Part shown: positions 1 through 5,139 of the stretch, piece after piece
Position numbering within the stretch: position 1 is the stretch's first letter
Layout of the letters: every line of letters starts with the position of its first letter
Origin: JALXCG01 sp026991065 [NCBI: Gemmatimonadota bacterium]
Lineage (GTDB): Bacteria > GCA-2686955
Assembly (NCBI GenBank): GCA_026991065.1
Contig: JALXCG010000546.1
Span: forward strand, 1-5,154
Reading direction: 5' to 3'
Length of the DNA stretch: 5,154 nt
Made by a program: the position numbers and the translations under genes
Notes under the pieces: generated by a model
Databases searched by the model: none
What the model saw: the letters and a program-made list of their open reading frames with translations, nothing else
Told to the model about the DNA's origin: nothing

Positions 1-113
1 GCGAAGTTCCGCCGCAACTGCCGGGAGGCCTCCGCGGAACCGGTGTTGAACAAAGCGGCGCCCATCCCGGCGATGCCTGCGGAAACTTTGCACAACCACT
101 CAGCAGCGCTCAC
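1..113 (-). CDS. Possible start of a further minus-strand gene, cut by the left edge (uncertain)
   Basis: A GTG at 111-113 opens a frame that runs without a stop to the window edge. It gives 37 residues beginning MSAAEWLCKVSAG, with an alanine/glycine-rich stretch and then a basic SRQLRRNF. By my hand count about 81% of third codon positions are G or C, against about 56% in another open minus-strand frame here, which favours it. It lies 54 nt after the GT83 stop and in the same frame. There is no convincing ribosome-binding site, and I do not recognise the fragment. A plus-strand frame across the same bases scores equally well on third-position GC, so this call is weak and the two are alternatives. 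Confidence 0.25.
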   Translation of the reverse strand, partial: MSAAEWLCKVSAGIAGMGAALFNTGSAEASRQLRRNF

Positions 114-129
114 CCGCTCGGCGCCATAG
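1..129 (+). CDS. Possible 3' end of a convergent plus-strand gene (uncertain)
   Basis: Plus-strand frame 1 is open from the first base to a TAG at 127-129 and encodes 42 residues ending LTRSAP. About 81% of its third codon positions are G or C, the same as the competing minus-strand frame. A GC-rich inverted repeat followed by a T-rich stretch lies directly after the stop (135-168), where the terminator of a gene converging on the GT83 gene would be expected. I recognise no family in the fragment. It is an alternative to the minus-strand partial frame over the same bases, and at most one is likely to be real. Confidence 0.25.
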   Translation, partial: AKFRRNCREASAEPVLNKAAPIPAMPAETLHNHSAALTRSAP

Positions 130-134
130 CCCCG

Positions 135-168
135 CTCGCCCGGTCGACGTTGGGCGGCGAGTGTGTTT
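135..168 (+). terminator. Candidate weak intrinsic terminator, plus strand
   Basis: CTCGCC (135-140) pairs with GGCGAG (156-161) around a 15-nt GC-rich loop. TGTGTTT follows at 162-168 and runs into the GT83 stop codon on the opposite strand. The T-rich side lies to the right, so it would end plus-strand transcription, not that of the GT83 operon. The stem is short and the T-tract interrupted, so support is limited. Confidence 0.25.
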
Positions 169-1733
169 CAGTGCGTGGCCAGTGTGGTCGCGGAGTCGCT
201 CCCGTGGCGGGAATCCTCCGGCGCTGCCCGAAGGATCAGCATCTGGTGGTCCCGATCGAGCGGCAGCGCCTGGTCGATCGCCGCGACGCCGAGCGTCTCC
301 TTCACCACCGCCTCCAGCGGGCGATCGGTCGCCGCCACCAGCACCAGGCGTTGCCGCCGATCACGAGTCGCCAGCACTTCCCGCAGGTCCGGAGCGGTCA
401 TCTTCCGGCGCTGCAGCCGCGCTCTCTCCAACTCGCCCCGCAGGTGGAACTGCAGGCCGTAGAAGCGCGGCTCATCCACCGCCACAACCCGGTCTCCGGC
501 CCGCAGGTGGGGCGCCAGCTCGTGGTAGATCCGGGTCATGTCGCTGCCCGACGGAACCCACGCGGCGCCCCCTTTGGCGATGAGCATCACCACCGCCGCG
601 GCCGCCGCCAGGCGCTCGATCCGCCGGTGCCGGCTCCAGTAGCGATCCGCTGCCAGCAACTCCGCGGCGGCCAGCACGATCACCGGAAAGAAGGGGAAGA
701 TATAGAAGATCAAGCGACTCGGCACCAAGGAGAGCACCAGCAGCGGAAGTCCCAACCAGAGCATCAGAAACGCCCGCTCCGAGCCACCCGCGGGTGGCGG
801 GTTCCCGGTCTCCGCCGCGCGCCGCGCTCCCGCCCCCTCTCCGCGGTCGCGCCAGCGCCGCCAGAGGGCCGCGGTCACCACCGGCAGCCAGACTCCCAGC
901 CCCGCCGCCAGCGGCAGAAGGTAGATCAGAAACGGCATATACCACTGCGGATTGCGGTCGAAGGTCGTGGTCGCCATTCGATCGTAGACCTCGTGGCCCA
1001 GGTAGTAGTTGAGCAGCCCCGGCTCGCGCGTGGTGACGATGGCGTACCAACCCAGCCCGATCACCGCGAATCCGAGCGCGCCCCAGGCGCTGCGCAGGCG
1101 TGGCACCTTCCAGCCGCGGCGGCGGCCGAGCAGGGCGTGCGCCACGATCGCCGCCGGGGTCAGCAGCGACGGCGGTCCCTTGACCAGGAACGCCAGCCCC
1201 GCGGCACTCCAGAGCAGCGCCACCCAGCCCCGCTCCGCGCGCCGGGCGCCCGCTGCTCCGGCACGCACCGCCTGCCAGTAGGCCACCACTGTGGCAACCT
1301 CCGCCAGCGCCAGCATGAAATCGGTGGAGATCACGGCGGATGTCACCATGGGAAAAAGCGAACTCACCAGGATCAGCCCCGCCACCACGCCGTGGCGTCG
1401 CCCCCGGAGCAGCGTGCCGAGGCGCATCACCAGGCCGCCGAGCAGCGCCAATCCCAGCCCGTTGGCGGCCCGCGCTCCCCACGGATTCACCCCCAGCGCC
1501 TTGATTCCCAGCGCCATGGTCCAGTAGGCGAACGGGGGCTTGGTCCAGTGTGGATGGAAGTTCAGTTGCGGTACCAGCCAGTTGCCGCTGACCACCATCT
1601 CCCGGGCGACCTCGGCGTAGCGGCCCTCGGTGGTCTCATAGAGCCCGCGACTGCCCTGGAAGGCGAGCCCCACCAGCAAGCCCAGGGCCAGCACCCACCA
1701 CCATCCGGTTTCCGCTTGCCGACTTCCGGTCAC
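168..1733 (-). CDS. ArnT/PMT-like polyprenyl-phosphate sugar : lipid glycosyltransferase (GT83/GT39 type)
   Basis: This 521-residue integral membrane enzyme resembles ArnT and protein mannosyltransferases. That family takes a sugar from an undecaprenyl-phosphate carrier at the periplasmic face and attaches it to lipid A or another envelope acceptor. Seen directly: a hydrophobic first helix (about 11-25); the first periplasmic-loop motif TTEGRYAEVAREM (34-46), with acidic residues E36 and E41; TKPP (64-67); an acidic residue in the second loop (ISTDFM, D138); FLVKGPP (182-188); and SLVPSRLIFYIFP (335-347), matching the family's late helix signature. About ten further hydrophobic segments run to about residue 390, followed by a soluble C-terminal domain. 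A basic, glycine/proline-rich linker (about 292-320) separates two helices and is probably cytoplasmic. The start is GTG, overlapping the preceding stop as GTGA. No Shine-Dalgarno sequence is visible, so translation is probably coupled. The sugar and acceptor cannot be told from sequence. Confidence 0.9.
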   Translation of the reverse strand: MTGSRQAETGWWWVLALGLLVGLAFQGSRGLYETTEGRYAEVAREMVVSGNWLVPQLNFHPHWTKPPFAYWTMALGIKALGVNPWGARAANGLGLALLGGLVMRLGTLLRGRRHGVVAGLILVSSLFPMVTSAVISTDFMLALAEVATVVAYWQAVRAGAAGARRAERGWVALLWSAAGLAFLVKGPPSLLTPAAIVAHALLGRRRGWKVPRLRSAWGALGFAVIGLGWYAIVTTREPGLLNYYLGHEVYDRMATTTFDRNPQWYMPFLIYLLPLAAGLGVWLPVVTAALWRRWRDRGEGAGARRAAETGNPPPAGGSERAFLMLWLGLPLLVLSLVPSRLIFYIFPFFPVIVLAAAELLAADRYWSRHRRIERLAAAAAVVMLIAKGGAAWVPSGSDMTRIYHELAPHLRAGDRVVAVDEPRFYGLQFHLRGELERARLQRRKMTAPDLREVLATRDRRQRLVLVAATDRPLEAVVKETLGVAAIDQALPLDRDHQMLILRAAPEDSRHGSDSATTLATH

Positions 1734-2029
1734 GACAGCGGCTGTTCAGGGGGTGGGTTGCGCTTGGCCTGCCTGCGGATCAGATAGAGATTGCGCAGAT
1801 AGACCGCCAACCCCGCGCCCTGCCCGAGGCTGAACACCGGATCGCGACGGTGCAGCGCATAGGCCAGGAGCAGAACCGCTCCGGCGATGCTGAAATACCA
1901 GAAGGTCACCGGCATCACGCTCTTGCCGGCGCGCTCCGATGCCAGCCACTGCACCAGAAAGCGCGCCGAGAAGAGGGCCTGCGCGGAGAAGCCGAGCACC
2001 AGCCACAGTTGGGTTGAACTAAGCCCCAT
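1730..2029 (-). CDS. Small LAB_N-domain membrane protein (lipid-A-disaccharide synthase N-terminal-like; candidate carrier-sugar translocator)
   Basis: A roughly 100-residue protein with three hydrophobic segments. Numbered from the GTG at 2041 these are about residues 12-33, 45-63 and 71-88. It carries the LAB_N hallmarks RFLVQWLASE (27-36), PVTFWYFS (44-51), HRRDPVF (64-70) and GQGAGLAVYLRN (73-84), then a short polar tail. The domain is named after an N-terminal extension of some LpxB proteins, but the catalytic LpxB part is absent, so this is not a disaccharide synthase. As far as I recall, LAB_N belongs to the PQ-loop/MtN3-like transporter superfamily. With its position between GT2 and GT83, this suggests a role in moving the carrier-linked sugar across the membrane (inference). 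ATG at 2029 has GGTGG 8 nt upstream. GTG at 2041 has AAGAGG 6 nt upstream and is equally possible. It overlaps the GT2 gene by 11 or 23 nt. Confidence 0.85.
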   Translation of the reverse strand: MGLSSTQLWLVLGFSAQALFSARFLVQWLASERAGKSVMPVTFWYFSIAGAVLLLAYALHRRDPVFSLGQGAGLAVYLRNLYLIRRQAKRNPPPEQPLS

Positions 2030-2822
2030 GGGTCGTTCCACCCGGCGCCTCTTGCACCTTCTCCCAGGAGAGCGCCGCCACGCGTGTTTCCACCCAGCGG
2101 CGCTGCAGCCACCAGACCCCGAAGGTGTCCAGAATCCCCACCCAGAGGCGATTGGAGATGCCGTACTTGGTCTCGCCGAGTTGCCGCTGGCGGTGGTTCA
2201 CCGGCACTTCGCACACCGCAACTCCGCGCAACCGCATGAGCGTGGGGAAGAAGCGGTGCATGCCGCGAAAGGGGGGGACCCCGCGCGCCGGCTCGGCCCG
2301 AAACACTCGCAACGAACAGCCGACATCGGTCACCTGCTCATGCGTGATCCAGTTGCGAAACCCATTGGCCAGGCGCGACGAAAACCGCCGGATCCAACTG
2401 TCGTTGCGGTGCGTTCGGACACCATTGACGAGGCCCGCGCCGCTCTCATGCAGGAGCGCGTACAGGCGCGGAATGTCCGCCGGGTCATTCTGCAGATCGG
2501 CGTCCAGCGTAGCGATCACCGGGGCGCTCGCGAGCCGAAACCCGAGCGCCAGCGCTCCCGACTGGCCGTGGTTGCCGGCCAGTTGCACCCAGCGGTGCGC
2601 CGCCGGTCGCCGCCGCGCCAACTTGCGCAACTGCTCCAGCGAGCCGTCTCTGCTGCCATCGTCGATCCACAACGCTTCCCACACAATGCCGGCCACGTCG
2701 AGCGCGTTTTCGATCTCGGCGGCGAGGAGCGGCACGGAGCCCTCCTCATCTTTCAGCGGAATCACGACTGAGAGCGCGGGCGTTTTGCTCGTGGTGACTG
2801 CCGGAGCGGAGAGGTTACGCAT
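2019..2822 (-). CDS. GT2 family glycosyltransferase, polyprenyl-phosphate sugar synthase-like (DPM1/ArnC/GtrB type)
   Basis: A GT-A fold enzyme expected to transfer a sugar from a nucleotide donor to undecaprenyl phosphate on the cytosolic side. Numbered from the upstream GTG at 2876: LSVVIPLKDEEG (35-46) is the nucleotide-binding first strand; IDDGSRDGS (71-79) is the second motif; LAGNHGQSGALALGF (99-113) is the typical linker; and DADLQNDP (125-132) contains the metal-binding DxD. Further on are the family signatures TDVGCSLRVFRAE and ETKYGISNRLWVGI. There are no C-terminal transmembrane helices, so it is a soluble DPM1-like form, unlike ArnC or GtrB. I prefer ATG at 2822 (267 residues): it leaves 16 residues before the first strand and has AGGA 12 nt upstream. 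GTG at 2876 would add 18 residues but lacks a ribosome-binding site. It is first in the cassette. I see no convincing promoter in the gap before it. The sugar is unknown. Confidence 0.9.
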   Translation of the reverse strand: MRNLSAPAVTTSKTPALSVVIPLKDEEGSVPLLAAEIENALDVAGIVWEALWIDDGSRDGSLEQLRKLARRRPAAHRWVQLAGNHGQSGALALGFRLASAPVIATLDADLQNDPADIPRLYALLHESGAGLVNGVRTHRNDSWIRRFSSRLANGFRNWITHEQVTDVGCSLRVFRAEPARGVPPFRGMHRFFPTLMRLRGVAVCEVPVNHRQRQLGETKYGISNRLWVGILDTFGVWWLQRRWVETRVAALSWEKVQEAPGGTTHGA

Positions 2823-2937
2823 GGAATGGAAGAATCCTGTCAGAGCCGGTGCTGGGTCCCCGGTCTGTGTCCGCACTCAGTGCAACCGGTTGAAGCCCAG
2901 CGCTGAAAAGAGAAAATAGCACAACTGCAATAGAGAA

Positions 2938-2975
2938 TGCCCCCGGGTAGAGCCAGGGTGCTCCTCCCGGGGGCA
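2938..2975 (-). terminator. Probable terminator of the exported repeat-protein gene
   Basis: TGCCCCCGGG (2938-2947) and CCCGGGGGCA (2966-2975) form a perfect 10-bp stem. After a 2x2 internal loop the stem continues as GAGC (2950-2953) with GCTC (2960-2963), closed by a 6-nt loop. Read leftward it is followed by TTCTCTATTG, which is moderately T-rich; rightward there is no T-run. It lies 35 bp past the stop of the repeat gene and 115 bp before the preferred GT2 start, so it probably separates the two units. The imperfect T-tract may make it leaky. Confidence 0.6.
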
Positions 2976-2983
2976 ACGGGTCG

Positions 2984-2998
2984 CGCGCGGTTCGCGCG
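2984..2998. repeat. Small GC hairpin just after the repeat-protein stop
   Basis: CGCGCG (2984-2989) and CGCGCG (2993-2998) can pair around a 3-nt loop. With the larger hairpin at 2938-2975 this gives two hairpins in tandem in the 3' untranslated region of the repeat-protein gene, which could protect the message end or help pause the polymerase. Alternating CG sequence is self-complementary by nature, so chance is a fair explanation. Confidence 0.35.
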
Positions 2999-3009
2999 GG
3001 TGATCCGGT

Positions 3010-3912
3010 TTAGCGGTTGCCGCGGTTCTTCCAGGCCTTTTTCCGGCCCTGCTGATGCTCCTTGGCCTCGTTGTAGCCGCGGCGGGAGTCATTCGGGCGT
3101 TTCCAGGCTTTCTTGCTCATCTCTTCATGGTCTTTGGCTTCGCCGGCAACCCGCTTGCCCGCCTTTGGATTGTTGCTGGCGGCGTTGATCGTCTTCTTCG
3201 ACCGGCTCTGGTTGCGCCATCCGGCCTCAACGCGATCCGGATGCTGGTTGGCATACTGGTCGATCTGTTTCGAGTATTCGGGGAACTCCGACTCATGCTC
3301 CATGATGTAGCGGGTCTTGGCTTCCGAGTTCCACGCTTCGTCGCGCCACTCCGGATGCTGCTTGAGGAGACGGGCCTGTTCGCGGGCCAGGGCGGGATTG
3401 GCTTGGGCGTGTTCGGCGAAGTAGTTGGATTTGCCCTGGTTGTTGAGCAGCGCGCGGAACTGGTCGGGGTTCTTTTGCAGGTCACGAACGACCGCGCGGG
3501 CCTGGTTCGGGTTGCGCTGGTAGAAGTGGCCCACCTTTTGGGTCAGGTCGGGGTGCTGGGCCATCAACCGAACCGCGTCGGGGTGATCGTTGAAGTAGCG
3601 GATCGCCTCTTGCGTGGCTTTCGGGTATTTGTCGAGGGCTTTGTTGCCGTCGCGGAAATAGTTCGGGTTCTCGTTCATCTTCTGTACCAACTCCGGATAG
3701 GCGGCGATCTCAAGCGCGCGTTCCCGGGTTTCGGCGGACCACTTGCTCATCGACTGCATGAAGCGCTCCTGAGCAAGGCTCGAGTTGGCCAGGGTCGGCG
3801 GAGTGTTGTCGGCGGCATGGTCGGCGGCCGCGGCGGGTGCCGGGGCGAGGGCGAAAGTGGTGCAGAGCAATGCTGCGCTACTCAGGGTGATCATCTTGTG
3901 TGCGGCGTTCAT
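3010..3912 (-). CDS. Exported protein made of 38-residue helical-type tandem repeats, function unknown
   Basis: I do not recognise this 300-residue protein. ATG at 3912 is well supported by AAGGAG six bases upstream. Residues 1-30 look like a Sec signal peptide: K6, a hydrophobic stretch (about 7-23) and an alanine run, with likely cleavage after A30. The mature part is polar, rich in Gln, Asn, Lys, Glu and His, and has no cysteine. From residue 72 it keeps an exact 38-residue register to the C-terminus (repeats at 72, 110, 148, 186, 224, 262). Each repeat splits into units of 10, 14 and 14 residues, most opening with H/N/Y-P followed by a probable short helix. Prolines 73, 111, 149, 187 and 225 are exactly 38 apart, and tryptophans 194, 232 and 270 also. 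Residues 34-71 may be a degenerate first copy. The last repeats turn basic (KKAWK). It is probably a periplasmic or secreted helical solenoid; the NP-helix pattern loosely recalls STI1-type domains. It has its own sigma-54 promoter and terminator. Confidence 0.85.
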   Translation of the reverse strand: MNAAHKMITLSSAALLCTTFALAPAPAAAADHAADNTPPTLANSSLAQERFMQSMSKWSAETRERALEIAAYPELVQKMNENPNYFRDGNKALDKYPKATQEAIRYFNDHPDAVRLMAQHPDLTQKVGHFYQRNPNQARAVVRDLQKNPDQFRALLNNQGKSNYFAEHAQANPALAREQARLLKQHPEWRDEAWNSEAKTRYIMEHESEFPEYSKQIDQYANQHPDRVEAGWRNQSRSKKTINAASNNPKAGKRVAGEAKDHEEMSKKAWKRPNDSRRGYNEAKEHQQGRKKAWKNRGNR

Positions 3913-3924
3913 GGGACGCTCCTT
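3913..3924 (-). promoter_or_regulatory. Strong Shine-Dalgarno for the exported repeat protein
   Basis: AAGGAG on the minus strand (plus-strand 3919-3924) stands 6 nt before the ATG at 3912. It is the best ribosome-binding site in the window and fixes the start, which also leaves a complete signal peptide. Confidence 0.8.
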
Positions 3925-4004
3925 TTGGTGGGAAGTTTTGCCGGGCCGCGGTGAGCGATCTCAGCTTGGATCGGCAGCCCTTTTGATTTCTGCTTGCTCA
4001 GGTA

Positions 4005-4020
4005 TGCAGGTTCCGTGCCA
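4005..4020 (-). promoter_or_regulatory. Sigma-54 (RpoN) -24/-12 promoter for the exported repeat protein
   Basis: Read on the minus strand, TGGCACGGAACCTGCA matches the sigma-54 consensus TGGCACG-N4-TTGCA at every defined position except one (C for the first T of TTGC). The invariant GG (4019-4018) and GC (4007-4006) have the required spacing. Transcription should start near 3994, giving a leader of about 82 nt before the ATG at 3912. It lies in the gap after the amidohydrolase stop, so it would serve the repeat-protein gene alone. Sigma-54 promoters need an AAA+ enhancer-binding activator; no gene for one is in the window. Confidence 0.7.
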
Positions 4021-4059
4021 CTTGTTTGCCTGGCTCGTTTATCCGCGTATCATAAGTGG
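4018..4059. repeat. Short inverted repeat overlapping the sigma-54 -24 element
   Basis: CCACTT (4018-4023) and AAGTGG (4054-4059) are inverted copies 30 nt apart between the amidohydrolase stop and the promoter. One arm overlaps the GG of the -24 element, so a protein bound there could affect polymerase access. At 6 bp per arm it could be chance, and it lacks a T-run for a terminator. Confidence 0.25.
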
Positions 4060-5139
4060 TTACGCGTTCAGCGCAGGGCCTGGTTGCGAATCGGTGGACT
4101 CGGACCGAGACAGTGCTGGAGCGGAATTGCGACGCTTCGGCAGAAGCACGCGGGTGGCATTCTCGCGCAAGATCAGCGCGCGCAGCCGCGGCCGGCTCGC
4201 GGTGGCGATCAGCACCTTGGCCAGGGCAAGCGCCTGGTGGTAGAAGGGCCAGTCGGTGCCGAAGAAGAGGCGCTCCGGAGGCGCCTGATCGACGATTTGC
4301 CGGACCGCGGAGAGGGGTTGGCTGGAGAGTTCCAGGTAGACGTTGGCGTGGCGGCGGGCCAGGGCCAGGGCTTCCTCCATCTGCAGCGCGCCGGAGTGAC
4401 CCAGGATGAAGAGGGTTTGCGGACAGGCCTCGATGGCCCGGCGGTAGAGGCGCACCTGAGAGAGGGCGCGGCCGAGCGGAGGTTCGATGCCGACCGGACC
4501 ACAATGGAAGAGCACCGGCAGACCGAGTTCGCCGCAGCGGTGGTAGAGGGCCAGAGCGCGGCGCGCCGATGGGTGGACATGCTGCACCGCCGGATGGAGC
4601 TTGATGCCGATGGCCCCCTGCTCCTTTTGGCGCCTGAGTTTGGCCGCGTGGTGGAGGGCAAAGGGGTGGACCGAGCCCATCGATACCAATTCCGGATGGG
4701 CCGCGGCGACGCGCAGGTAGTCGTCGGCGGTTGCGGAACTCCAGGGGAAGTCGATCGGCAGGAGCACCGAGCGGGTGATGCCGAGATCAGCCATTTCGCG
4801 CAGCAGGTTGGGCGCGGTGTGGGTGGCCCGCAGGCCGCCGGGGCGGCAGGAGCCGAGGGTGAGATCGCGGTTCATGCGGCGGCGGTCGCCGGGGCTGATA
4901 TTGAGATTGGCGTAGACCTGGAGGTTGAAGGGGCCCTCGATCGGCAGATAGTGCCGGGTGGCGCTGCTGCTGCTTTCCAGGTCGATTCGACCGCGCCGGG
5001 TGTAGTTGAGCGCCAGGTGGGTGTGGACGTCGATGATCGCGCCCACTTCGGGGTCGGTGACGCAGAGGCGCTGTTCGGAATTGCAACCGAACCAGGGGAG
5101 GGAGGTGAGTTCAGAGAGGGATGAGAAGCGTGTGCGCAT
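4060..5139 (-). CDS. Amidohydrolase-2 family metal-dependent hydrolase (start uncertain at window edge)
   Basis: A TIM-barrel hydrolase of the amidohydrolase-2 group, which includes ACMSD-type decarboxylases and 2-pyrone-4,6-dicarboxylate lactonase. Seen directly, numbered from ATG 5139: the metal-binding IIDVHTH (35-41, H39 and H41); LLPIDFP (126-132); GIKLHP (178-183); LFHCGP (210-215, H212); ILGHSG (245-250, H248); FFGTDWPF (292-299) with catalytic-type D296; and the closing RENATRVL (325-332). About 80 residues, partly Ser-rich, separate HxH from the next barrel strand, a longer stretch than in minimal members. Residues 335-359 are a non-conserved tail. The substrate cannot be inferred. 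The ATG at 5139 has no Shine-Dalgarno in the 15 nt visible, and the frame stays open (ATC ATC GAC TGC CCC) to the edge, so the gene may begin further right. No terminator follows the stop, so some read-through into the next gene is possible. Confidence 0.85.
   Translation of the reverse strand: MRTRFSSLSELTSLPWFGCNSEQRLCVTDPEVGAIIDVHTHLALNYTRRGRIDLESSSSATRHYLPIEGPFNLQVYANLNISPGDRRRMNRDLTLGSCRPGGLRATHTAPNLLREMADLGITRSVLLPIDFPWSSATADDYLRVAAAHPELVSMGSVHPFALHHAAKLRRQKEQGAIGIKLHPAVQHVHPSARRALALYHRCGELGLPVLFHCGPVGIEPPLGRALSQVRLYRRAIEACPQTLFILGHSGALQMEEALALARRHANVYLELSSQPLSAVRQIVDQAPPERLFFGTDWPFYHQALALAKVLIATASRPRLRALILRENATRVLLPKRRNSAPALSRSESTDSQPGPALNA

Noticed and set aside
150-1787. Long plus-strand open frame (545 codons) opposite the GT83 gene
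   Set aside because: It is in exact codon register with the minus-strand gene, where rare Leu/Ser codons (TTA, CTA, TCA) would be needed to make stops. Its translation is an Arg/His/Pro/Gln-rich mixture without motifs.
1730-2041. Annotation as LpxB (lipid-A-disaccharide synthase)
   Set aside because: Only the LAB_N membrane domain of about 100 residues is present, with no glycosyltransferase domain.
1887-2771. Plus-strand open frame (294 codons) opposite the GT2 gene
   Set aside because: Same codon-register shadow. The minus strand carries clear GT2 motifs, and the plus translation shows none.
2883-2892. Perfect 10-bp palindrome CAACCGGTTG upstream of the GT2 gene
   Set aside because: Too short to call an operator without recurrence or a recognisable regulator; kept only as a note.
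2881-2899. Second sigma-54-like site before the GT2 gene (TGGGC ... TTGCA, minus strand)
   Set aside because: The distance from GG to GC is 2-3 bases too long, and sigma-54 spacing is nearly invariant.
3010-3072. C-terminal sorting signal (PEP-CTERM type) on the repeat protein, given the sigma-54 link
   Set aside because: The C-terminus is polar and basic with no PEP motif or terminal transmembrane helix.
3010-3696. DNA tandem repeat or CRISPR-like array suggested by the 114-bp periodicity
   Set aside because: The period is visible in the protein. DNA identity between units is limited to short patches such as TCCGGATGCTG at 3236 and 3350, and there are no constant repeats with unique spacers.
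3859-3912. Lipoprotein signal (lipobox) at C17 of the repeat protein
   Set aside because: The residues before C17 are A-L-L. A lipobox needs G, A or S directly before the cysteine, and an ordinary signal-peptidase I site is present near residue 30.
3055-3954. Plus-strand open frame (299 codons) opposite the repeat gene, with a hydrophobic-looking translation
   Set aside because: It is codon-register antisense of a polar protein, which yields Val/Leu/Gly-rich shadows. It lacks a ribosome-binding site, whereas the minus-strand gene has a strong one, a signal peptide and a promoter.
3994-5124. Plus-strand open frame (376 codons) opposite the amidohydrolase
   Set aside because: Codon-register shadow. 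All conserved metal-site motifs are on the minus strand.
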